A stretch of 64,000 nt of DNA, taken from NCBI GenBank assembly GCA_023634235.1, contig JAMKCF010000008.1, positions 13,235,676 through 13,299,675 on the forward strand. The letters run 5' to 3'. The stretch comes from Pisaster brevispinus (lineage: Eukaryota; Echinodermata; Asteroidea; Forcipulatida; Asteriidae). The notes beneath the pieces are model-generated. The model saw nothing but the letters and a program-made list of their open reading frames with translations. It searched no databases and was not told the DNA's origin. A program made the translations under genes and the position numbers. Shown here one piece after another: positions 10,704 through 22,700 of the stretch. How positions within the stretch are numbered: position 1 is the first letter of the stretch; each line of letters begins with the position of its first letter.

Positions 10704-13700
10704 CTGTAAAGGATAGAGAGGACAATCAGTTTATTACATAATAATGATATTAATAATAATTAATAATTCTTATATCGGGCCTGGAATTACTCAAAGACTG
10801 TACACAAAGCGCCCCATTTTCATAAACTTCACTTTGCCTTACTGTGCAGTATGAAACGTCTCTATACACCTCGGTTAAGAGAAGCAATTCTGGTTAAGTG
10901 CTTTGCTCGAGGACACAAGTGTCATGAGCAGGAATCGAACTCCACACTCAAGAGAACAACAAATCCCGATGTTTATTGTGAAAACCTTTGTTGTCTTTCC
11001 ATTGTCAAGTCAGGGTTCCATTGTGACAACAATTTTTTCAAAGGAAAATGATTCCTCCGGAAGCTCAAAAAAATAAAAATCAAACAATTATTTTGCCGCG
11101 CATAGGACAGAAATTTTGGGGGGATACCGACCCAAAGCAGCTAAGACATTGTATAAAACAAAAGTAGCAACAGCTCTACCCATGGGATACAAACACAGGG
11201 TGAAGTAGCATCATATGATAGTTGAAAACTGACGTACCTTGTTTGCAGTGGTATCCTTGCCAGCCTGGGCTGCAGAGACAAGTGTACATGTCTACAGATG
11301 ACCTATCCTCTACACATGTGCCGTTATTAGCACAGGGGTTCGGCTTACACACGCTTAGAGAAGCAATCCCTGAAAAAAAATGAAAACAAAACAAAGTTCA
11401 ATGAGTTTGCTTTGAACATGTACAAAAATTCATTTCCCACTAAGTCATTTGTGAGTTAGATTTGAATAATGTCTGGCACAAGTGACCGCTTAAATCTGAA
11501 TTCCTCAGAGTAAAGAGACAGTTGCTATGTCACATGATTCGAGTGGGGCAAGATTTTGTGTGTTTCGGTAAAGAGATGGCCAACACCCATACACAATTCT
11601 GAATGACTGTGTATGGCACAATGGTACCAGGGTTTGCTCATCTGGAGGTCGCTATACAAAAGCTTGTCCCGAACCATTTGACACAGCAACTGTGTCTACA
11701 GTCTAAGGAATTTAAATTCAAACAGTGGCTAAGTAAGTCAGTGTACTAGACATTATTCAAATCTAACTCGCAAATGGCTTATTGCCTGGCACCTTGAAAG
11801 TACACCTACAGCTCTGATTTCATAAGTGTGTAGATTATGCCTTGATTTCATCACAACGCATTCTTTAGAGGTATGCTGATGATACAATGGAAATGCACGT
11901 CTATGTATGCGTACAGGATGGGCCAATCAGCAACCTTATTTAACTTCTAGCCGAGGGCGCCCTACTCAACGTCAAGTACATAAGGTCTATTGGCATCTAT
12001 ATACCACTATGCCAACCTGACCCGACCATCAACAACTGACGATACTACAACTCAACACATTGATTGGAACACTTTAACCAGTTGTCCGAATGGCGCCCTC
12101 TTTCTTAAAAGATCTTCACCTTTTTCACAGAGGATTCCTGTATATCCTGCCGGGCATATGCAGGATCGACTAACACCTTCATAGTCGTTGCCAGAAGCAC
12201 AAACTCCTCCATTCTTGCACAAGCATTCATCTGTATCAGTCACAAGAGGTAAGAAGAATAAGAAGAATATTAACACAAGAATAACAACAGGACGGGTTGT
12301 CTTAGAAATTTCAGAACAGGCATATCAAACTATTTTAACAGTTAGGGATTTTTTGTGCTTGCTTTAAACAGAAAAATTATTGATCACTGCATATGGATTG
12401 GTAAAAGTTTCTTAAAGTAAACAATCAGATTAAGCTAACTAGTTGATAAGTTCTTTTTACTTCTACTAACCCTGTATCAAACCCTTTTAATTACAGATTA
12501 TTCGGTCACTAAAAGCTTGTAACATCTACATGTAAATGTTTATGTGTTTATGGTAAAGATGCTAGTCCGATTTGTGGCCAATTTGACCTGATAACTTAGA
12601 TTACAATTTTAAAGAGCTTTATTTTACAGATTCAAGAAAGTTGCAAGCTTTCATTAAAGGTAACACAAACAAAGAATCTTCAATGATTAGTAGCAGATAT
12701 TTAAAAACTAAAACTTAATTATTGTTGGGATCACAACAATACTTCACGTCCATAAGCCAGGTAAAAGCATTGTTGCATATTGCGTGTGTTTTGTGCATTT
12801 TTCCCGTGGCATATGCAAAATTTGTTGTGTGTTTTTCATTTTTAATCAGCATCATCTGTCAAAACTGATAAATAAAAATCCCAAAGTTTGTTCAACATTG
12901 GTGAAATATGGGCCATGAAACTGTCACATGGTAATTTTGACAAAAATAATCTTTTGGCTCTGAGAACCAGGTAATAAAAAGCATTTGTTAGGAATATGGA
13001 AATGATCAAATAAATTCTGCCATTATTAAAAGGGAAACATTTTCCCTTCTTGATCATTCCAAACGGATATCTTAGAACGATCAACTTACTGTTTCTGACA
13101 TCACGCTTTCTTCGCTGATCTGTAAAAGAAGCCAAATAAAAGTATATTTATAATCACAAAACTGTAAATACTGTACAAGCTAAAAGTTAATAAAAAAGAT
13201 ACAAAGTTGTGTATTAACGGCAGGGTATACGTTTGGTAATATTGACTCACTCTGTGTACCACAACATATGCAGAAAATAACAAACCTGTAAAAATTTGGG
13301 CTCAATCGGTCATCAAAGTTGCAAGAAAATAATGTAAGAAAAAAAACAAAACACCCTTGTTGCATAGAATTGTGTACTCTTAGATGCCAGACAAGCCTGA
13401 AGCCTTTCTTAGATTCAAACTATTTGGTGAAAAAGTACCTCTTTCTCTAAAACTACATTACTTCAAAGGCTGATAGTTTTGACAATGTTTTATAATATCA
13501 GCAGCTCTCTCCAGAGCTATTTACCAAGTAAGTTTTTATAACCATTATATTTTGGAGTAGATACCAAAGGTGTATCCTGCCCTTAAACCATGCATTACAC
13601 ACATTGGGTCCACACATAGGAAGATGATTTGCATCCTTTGATTTGACGGCTGGCGTCCATGTGAATTAATTTGTACACATAGACTTATTTATTTTGATCT

Positions 13701-16700
13701 TCATAAGTATTAACCTCCAAAGTTTTTCTTTCTTCTTGTTTTATATATATTTGTTAAAGATTCTTTTCCCATTTTAAGGTTGGATTAATAAGGTCTTGAG
13801 TCACAGCGGTTTGGCTGATTTTTTTTATTAATCCTGACCATCTTAGAATGGGCTTGTCTTGTCGTCCCATTCCAATAGTTGTTCTTGCCTTGATCTGTCA
13901 GTGTTCCATTCCAACATCAGTAATGCATTTGAGGTTTACAATGGTTCTAGTTCTATTAAGTGTCAGTTTCTTGTATTGTTGTACGTTTGTTGAAACCTTG
14001 GCCAGATAAACAATAACAATGTATGTACTTTAAGTAAAATGTGTTGACAATTCAGTAGCAATTCTTACCAAAGGTTTTACAGTCCTTGCAAATCATACGT
14101 CACAGTCTTGTCTAAAACTTTCTCACGTAAATTCTTTTTGACATGTTAGCTCAGTGCTTTTACTAAGCGCCTCCGATAATCATAAGAGACAGCCTCCTTA
14201 AACATAATCTTCTTATCTTATTATTTTGATTAATTATGTTATTATTATTAGTAAGACTTTACCTAGACAGAGGTACTCGTTGTCGTTGTAGTAACAGTTC
14301 TGGCCAGCGGGACATGGGTTACTATTACATGGGTTGATTGAAGTTGCACCTAGAGAAGTAAAACAAATAAGAGATGAGTTGCTTACAAAAAAAAACTGCT
14401 GTCAAAGAACATACAAGTGACTTGATACACATTTCATGGGAATATTTAGTACACAATTTTGCCAAGTACAATTTTACTCAGAAGAAATAGATCCATACAA
14501 GTCAGTGAACCATAAATTATTACCATTCTGTAACTGATTCCAAGTTGATGTTGGCTTGGTAAACAATATACAAAAACTGGGTGCTTTTGAGTGCATCGTC
14601 CTAGAATATAATCAAGAAGTGAAACATGGGCTATTCCATTTTACAAGGCCTAGCTGAGTAAAATTGAAAAGCCAGTTTCACAGAGTGATTAAATTCCGAG
14701 ACAATGAATGAAATGCAATCAATATTCGTTTACTATAACCCACACATAGGTCCTTGTCATTTAAAATGTTTTCACAATAAACATAAAGGAGACACAGAAA
14801 CTCTTCAAGCTCAGACTCTGAACATTCTAAAACTCCTTCAGAACAATGTGAACCAACTCCCCGAGACACCAGCCATATCCACCGTGACACCACCTTGCCT
14901 CGTCTGGACAAAAGGGTGAAGAATGATAAATTCAGGAACAACACTGCATACATTCAACATTTTTCCATATTGGACTCCACTATTAAATTGTGGAGCACTG
15001 CAACAGTAGTACGTGGTAAAATAATGGAGGACATGTGACGGGTGTTCCACAAGTTAATAACAAGGATCTGTGTGTGTGGTATATGCTTCCATAAAATGAG
15101 AAAGAAGTTTGGAATAATTTACAAGTTTTAGGTGTTTTTGTTTATTAAAGAGTCTCCATTGGTATTTCTATGACTGCTGGGTGCCAATCACTAAAGTAGT
15201 ATAAATATCTTCACAATTTAGACAAAACCAAACTGCAGCACTCACCATTCACAGTAACTACAAAGGAGCAGGTGGCTTGGTTGCCAGCGGTGTCAGCAAA
15301 GGTGTACGTGACTGTGGTAGATCCCTGGGAGAAAGCATCCCCTGGTTGGTGGGACCGAGCCGTGGTGACCGCTCCATTGTTGTCCGTCGCGGTGGGCTCA
15401 ACCCAAGTACTGGTCACCGATGAGGCACCAGCTGTGAGAGTCTCGGTCCTGTCAGCTGGGCAACCGCTGATGACTGGTGCTACACTGTCCACTGAAATAA
15501 ATCAAGTTCAAATCTTTCTACATACAATTCAACAACTGATTCTCTTTGTGAAATAATTTTTATTGAGTTTGAACTAACAGAGTTATAGATCCCTTGCAAT
15601 GGCCGCCATCTTTGATGTAAAAAAAAATGGGTACGTGCATCTGGTACACGCTGCGCGCAATTTTCAGACATAATCTCACTTCATTGACCTCAGTGAAAGG
15701 ACTGTTTTGGGCTTGTGACGTCATATGCAAGGTGTCTATTGTAGCTCAAAATGTTTACTGGACCAGGACTTTATATAAGACTTTATAAGACCAGAATTGA
15801 AATGAGAGAAGAAAAAAAAGCCCCCACAGTTCAAATTTAGTTGAACTATTTTAATTTGAACAAGGACTAATAGAAGATTTATCTCATTTGCATTATTCTT
15901 CAATGTTCAATGAAATTTCAAGAGATTTAACAGACTGAAAGTCAATATTTAAACAAACACACAAGACTGTATTGCATGGTCACATCTTTCAAGAAAATTC
16001 AACATTGACGAGAGGTCGCTGAAACAGCCGTAAGTCAGGACAAACCAGGACAAAACTACATCTCATCAGTCGACTGGTTTTAGTCTAATTTCTGGATACG
16101 GTGCCCATGATAATTGAGGGGAATTATTGTTAAAAGCAATCCTACCGATAACGTTGACATTGAAACCACAAGTTGCCTGGTTGCCTGCATTGTCACTTGC
16201 AGTGTATTGAACTTGGGTGGTGCCCACGCTGAAGGCTGAATTCGGGGCGAAGTTTGAGGTGACCTGAGGGGAGACACCGGAGTTGTCTGTGACCGATGGT
16301 ACTGTCCAGGATACAGTCGCTGTCGTTCCAGCGCTCTGCACGTAGGTCATGATGTCATTCGGGCAGAAGGAAAACACCGGGCTGAGGTTGTCTACATTAG
16401 AGGCTTTTTGTAAATAAATGGGGAAAAGTACATAAATTCACAACGAACGTATAGAGCTTGCAATAGTTCCCCCCCCTGAAAATGTTTACCTTATAAAATT
16501 GAGTTCATAAAACGGAGAAAGCTTAACTCATAAGAAGTTTTATAGTGCGCATGAAGTAACAATGTTCATTCTTTGTTGTTACCCCTAAATTGTGGCATCC
16601 ATTATTTCCCAGCTTGTGATCTGTTTGAATGTATTTTCTTCACTTGTTTTTGTTTAATTCTGTTGTTGATTGTGAGGCGCTGTGTGCTTTGTAACGTGCA

Positions 16701-19700
16701 ATATAAATGCTCCGAATTATCAACGATATGATCTTCTCAGCATGAACTTTAGATTCATGTGCACTTCTTTGAAAGTGACTTCTAGTGGTTGACTTTCCCA
16801 CCATTTAAAAAGGGAAAAAACAACATTTCATTGAAAAAAAAGTCTCGCCTTGTTGGTCCATATTTACCTGGAGTCACAACAACATTGAAGGAGCAGACAG
16901 CCTGGTTTCCAGCCGTGTCGGTGAACGTGTAGGTGACGGTTGTGCTTCCAATGTTGAAGGCAGTGGATGGAGCGTGAGATCTGGAGACAGTTACCACTTG
17001 TCCATCGTTGTCTGTTGCGGTGGGCTCAACCCATGATACAACAGCTGAGCTGGCTCCTGGTGTTGAGGTTACCGCTGAGGCCCCAGTGGGACAGCCACTG
17101 ATGACGGGTGCGGTGGTGTCGGTGACTGGGCCTGTGCCAGCTGCATACAAAAAATATCAATCAATTTCCCTTTGAAAATACAAATCTACTCTGAATTGTT
17201 CTTCATTTGCAAGTTGGTTGACAGAAACTTCAATCCTGAATTTGTGAGTTTACCTGAGATTATTGAGATACTGATATTATTGACTGCAGGATGATGTCAT
17301 CATACTTTCAGGATGTCTCATTCCGAGATAAATCATCTCAGAAAGTCGTTATCTTACGTTTATGATGTCATCATCCTGCAGTCAATTATCTCAGTATCTC
17401 AGTAAGTTGAATGGTACTTCCAGAGCTCCGTACAAACCTGATATAAATAAGAAGCAAATAAGCAACTCACCTGTGACTGTGACAGTGAAATCACACTGGT
17501 CAGAGTTGCCAACATTATCATAGAAGACGTACGACACTCTGGTCAATGTGTTGGCTGGGAAGGTAGCTGGTGGTGTGTGGGAGCTTGCAACACCTGGCAC
17601 TCTACCGCTGTTGTCCGTTGCAGTTGGCTCAACCCAGGAAACAACGGCTGCGTTGGTTCCTGCATCGGGAGCGACAGTCCTGGAGACAGGGCACCCTGAG
17701 ATGACCGGAGCTAAGGTGTCACCAGTGAAATCTTGATTTGAGATCAAATGTAATGAGAGGGTTATAAACATGGCATGGGGTTCTGGACCAAGCTGATTAA
17801 CTGAGACATTTTGCAAAATATAAAATGTATTCACGAATCATAATTCGGTGTTGGAAAAGTAATAAGCCAGATTCATCACATGACAGCCTTTCTGCCAATT
17901 AACTTTGGCTAAACAAGATTTCCCTTGATTAGTGACCTTGAGTATTTTAACAGCTCAGTGAAATCGATCATAGATGCATCTTGACAAATATTCCAATCTT
18001 TAATAGTAAATCTTTAGAGGTTTTCCTGTTATCTTCAGGGACACTCACCGTTGACCATGACCACAAACTGGCAGGTAGCCTGGTTTCCAGACGGGTCACT
18101 GAAGGTGTACGTCACGGTGGTGACACCGGTGTTGAACGAGCCTCCAGAGTTGTGGGTTGAAGTGCTGGTCACCACACCACCAGAGTTATCTGCGGCAGTG
18201 GGTACAGTCCAAGTCACGACGGCTGTGTTGGTGCCAGACGCTGCTGTCGCTGATGCGCTCATTGGGCAATTGGAAATGACTGGTGGTGTGTTATCCACTA
18301 CGGTTCCACCTGTAGGATAGTGTTATAATTGTAGGATATATAAATCAGCATGATCTTTGCACAGCAACCAAATATTAAACCAGTCTGCTTGAAAAAAATC
18401 TGCTCAGCAAAACCAGAGCTGGAAGACCAGTTAGAGTCAATCTACGTCACATGGCTTGGTTAGTCATATCTGCAATAAATCGTTGGTTTGGTAAATTAGA
18501 GAATTTAGCATTACCCATTATTTGCTAAGTGATTTGGCAACAGGACTACATTCAACTTATGTAACCTCTGTAAACTATCTGAAATTGTTTGGTCATTGTT
18601 ATACCTGAATTGACAACTACATTGAAGGAGCAACGGGCCTGGTTTCCAGAAGTGTCTGTGAACGTGTAGGTGACGGCGGTCGTCCCAACATTGAAGTTGG
18701 TGGACGGGGCTTGAGACCTCGCAACGTTAACTGTTTGTCCATCATTGTCCACTGCCGTGGGCTCTACCCAAGAGACAATGGCAGAGGATGCGCCTGGGGC
18801 TGCAGTGGCAGAGGCACCTGTTGGGCAGTTGCTGATGACGGGTGCGGTGGTATCTGTGCCTGGTGTGCCAGCTTGAAAGAAAAGACACAACATTGCATGA
18901 AATTCAAACTGTTATCAGAGACTCAACTCTTCTCGGCTTGTTATTGATGACAGTAGTCAACATCCATTCACAAATAGCTGGTGCAGTTCATCCATTCCGA
19001 TTTTTGTCGAGAGGAGATCACATGGTCATGTTTAAGCATGCGTTAACATGGTAAGGAGTGTGTACATGGCCTGAGGAAATTGGGTCAAAAGAGGGCTCTA
19101 TGATATGATTGCCCAGAGCTCGCAAATCTCACAGCCCAATTTAAGCTGGTAGGTCGCATATTTGAATCGCGCAAGTTCAAAAACTTGTGTGATATAGTTT
19201 GAAACTTAGGCAAGCAAGTTCTAAAAATGCACAAAGAGCTACTTAGTGCTCAACATGGATAGCAATTCAGCGCAGACTCAGGCGAGCTGAGGCTAAACTG
19301 TCAGATTTGTTCTCAACTTTTAAAATGTTTTGGAATGGGAATAAAGAGTGGTCACTCAGTCTTTGAACGGCCGTTTAAAAACTTGCAGGGTTGTGGCCGT
19401 GCGATAAAGGACCTCGTCTTTAGCCTGGTCTTTTATTGCACGGTCCTGACCCTGCAAGGTTTTAAACGGCAGTTTAAGACCTCTCTGTATATAGACTGTG
19501 CAAGTCTCGCGCGTATTCGAACATTGGGATCCGTTAAAGCGCGTGAGTTTGTGTCTTTAACGCGTTAAAGCAATGTACGTGGGACCACAGTGGTCCCAAA
19601 AACGTTCGAATACGCGCGAGACTTGCACGATCTATTGAAATCTGCCCATTAAGAACGCTTTCATTTACAAAAAATAGCTCAACAATAAGCAGACTAATTT

Positions 19701-22700
19701 GTAAAGTTTGTGTTTATGTCTGATGACAACAAATATTGGTAAATACAGCCACCTTAACTTTATGATAAGGGTACATAAATCTAGAGTATTTAAACAAATA
19801 TTTTTTATTTGTTTATGTAAAAGAACTATGCGGATTGCCACCATACTGAAATTTTACACTGAAGGTTTTAAATAAAAAATTCCACACTTCTGAAAGTGTT
19901 GCATTTTGAGACATTCTACTTGATGGAATGAATGGCAATATCAGATATGACTTAATAATGCAAGTAAGGCACCTTCTCAAAACTATTCCAGGGAACTTGC
20001 AGAACTTCAACCCGCAAGATGTCCCCAAACAGTCCAACTATTATTGTGGATAAGTTTGAGGGGAAAGTATTGCAACAAGACCAGGCAGTTTGTTTACAAG
20101 ATGACTAAACCACAGACCTTAAGATTCTTAACTACTGAAAACCTGTAGGTGATTCAGGTGAGGCACTTTCATTGACGTCGTCGCAGAAGTAATGAGACTA
20201 AAGAATGTCCTTGAGCACTAAATCAAGCACGTCACAAGACCTCAATATTTTCAAGGGCTATGAGAACTTCTCTGTTGGCCAAACCACAAACTACTTATTC
20301 GGGAGCCTGTCTGTCAACATACTTGCGGATAAAATGAGCTTTGTACTGTGCAAACATCTAACTAAAAAAACAAATATCCATCTGCAACTTATCCTCAATG
20401 ATTTACACTTTGTGGATAAACTTTCCCGCAAGTTATCCTGGAATAGTTTTGCGAAGGTGCCTAAACAGTCCTAATAAAGGAGCAATGCCCTTTGTCTTGT
20501 GGATAAAGTTTGCTGAACCTCCTAGGGGTTGCATATCTATGCAACTAACAAAGACAATAGTTTAGAATACAAACATTCTTTTGACGGCTAGCTCACAGAA
20601 CCAATAAGTTTGGAGTCAAAGAAAACAAACTTAGGAAATCACAAGCCTACGGAGCTCTCAAAGTGCCATCTGACTTGTTGAGATCCTGAGATCATTATTG
20701 CAGGACGATTAAATCTTAAACATAAGATGACAACATCCCTAGATAATTTATCTCAGGATGTTGACATCCTGTAGGTAGGATGACGTCTTCCCAACAAAAT
20801 TTACCTCCGGGTGTTGACATCCCAAATGTAGGATATTGTCTTTCAGATATATTTTCTGGATGATGAAATCCTTAAAGTAGGATAGTGTCTTCTAGAGATA
20901 CATTAGTGGTCCAAGTGACACTCCGTAGACCTACGAGATAAATTATCTGAGGAAGACGACATCAAACTTTCAGGATGTCGTCATTTAAACATTTTTTTTT
21001 TTTACATTTTTAATTTCCATTGTTCACTTTTTCCTGTGCAATGTTTTTAGTTTTGTTAATTGTTTGTCTTTGTGTTTTTAAGGACCCCGTAGGAAAAAAG
21101 CCGTTCTTAATCAGCTTTTTGGGCTATCCTTGGTTTTTAGTCAGTTTACTTGTTATGTATTTTCTCTGTATGCTTGCTTTTTATGACAAATAAAATAATA
21201 ATAACAACATAATCCCAAGATAGTTTATCTTGGGAAGGCAACATCTTATTTCATGTTGTCGACAACCAGAGATAAATCATCTCAGAAAGTCGTTATCTTA
21301 CGTTTATGATGTCATCATCCTGCAGTCAATTATCTCAGTATCTCAGTAAGTTGAATGGTACTTCCAGAGCTCCGTACAAACCTGATATAAATAAGAAGCA
21401 AATAAGCAACTCACCTGTGACTGTGACAGTGAAATCACACTGGTCAAAGTTGCCAACATTATCATAGAAGACGTACGACACTCTGGTCAATGTGTTGGCT
21501 GGGAAGGTAGCTGGTGGTGTGTGGGAGCTTGCAACACCAGGCACTCTACCGCTGTTGTCCGTTGCAGTTGGCTCAACCCAGGAAACAATGGCTGCATTGG
21601 TTCCTGCATCGGGAGCGACAATCCTGGAGACAGGGCACCCTGAGATGACCGGAGCTAAGGTGTCACCAGTGAAATCTGTGAGTAAGAAATTAAACACAAC
21701 TCTTTAAAGTGTTGTTTTGTATCTTGAAATTACTAAAAGTCAAAAAAACTATTGTGAAAAAACCTTAATCCCTTTAAGGCTAACTTCGGGTTGAACAAAG
21801 AAAAATTGACTACAGTGGGGTTTGAACCTGCGACCTCCAGATTAACGTGCTGGCGCTCTACCAACTGAGCTATCTTTCCCTAATGTTGCAGTTTCCCTAT
21901 TTTATCATCATCTTTGTTCAGAGGTGCCAGTCAGAATCCATCCAACCTGTAACTGCTGTATAGCCAGGGATCACACCCAAGTTTATGATACAACCTGGGA
22001 AGCAGCAGCAGAGGGATCACCTTAAGGGGAAGCAACTTTGTTATCTCAAATATAAAGTAATAAACCACAAGGGAAACTGACTGGGTTAGATTTAATTAAT
22101 TTGGGGTTGAACAGAGACAAATTGATTCAAGTGGGATTTGAACCTGTGAGCTCAAGCATTAGGGCTAGATGGTTAAGTTGGTAGAGCTCTGGCACATTAA
22201 TCAAGAGGTTGCAGGTTCAAAATCCTGCTAAAGTCAATTTGACTATGTTAAACTTAAAATTTACTTCTAAAATTGAAGAATAAGGCATCTCCCCTCTTCC
22301 GTAGTGTCAAAATTTACTCACCGTTGACCATGACGACAAACTGGCAGGTAGCCTGGTTTCCAGACGGGTCACTGAAGGTGTACGTCACGGTGGTGACACC
22401 GGTGTTGAACGAGTCTCCAGAGCTGTGGGTTGAAGTGCTGGTCACCACACCACCAGAGTTATCTGTGGCAGTGGGTACAGTCCAAGTCACGACGGCTGTG
22501 TTGGTGCCAGACGCTGCTGTCGCTGATGCGCTCATTGGGCAATTGGAAATGACTGGTGGTGTGTTATCCACTACGGTTCCACCTGGGAAGTAACATCATA
22601 TTTTTGTGGTAGGATAATGATTTGGGAATGTAAGTTCCAATCTTTTATTTTATAGGGACTCTTCATTACAAATTTCTGGTTTTTAAACCAAGGATGCTTT

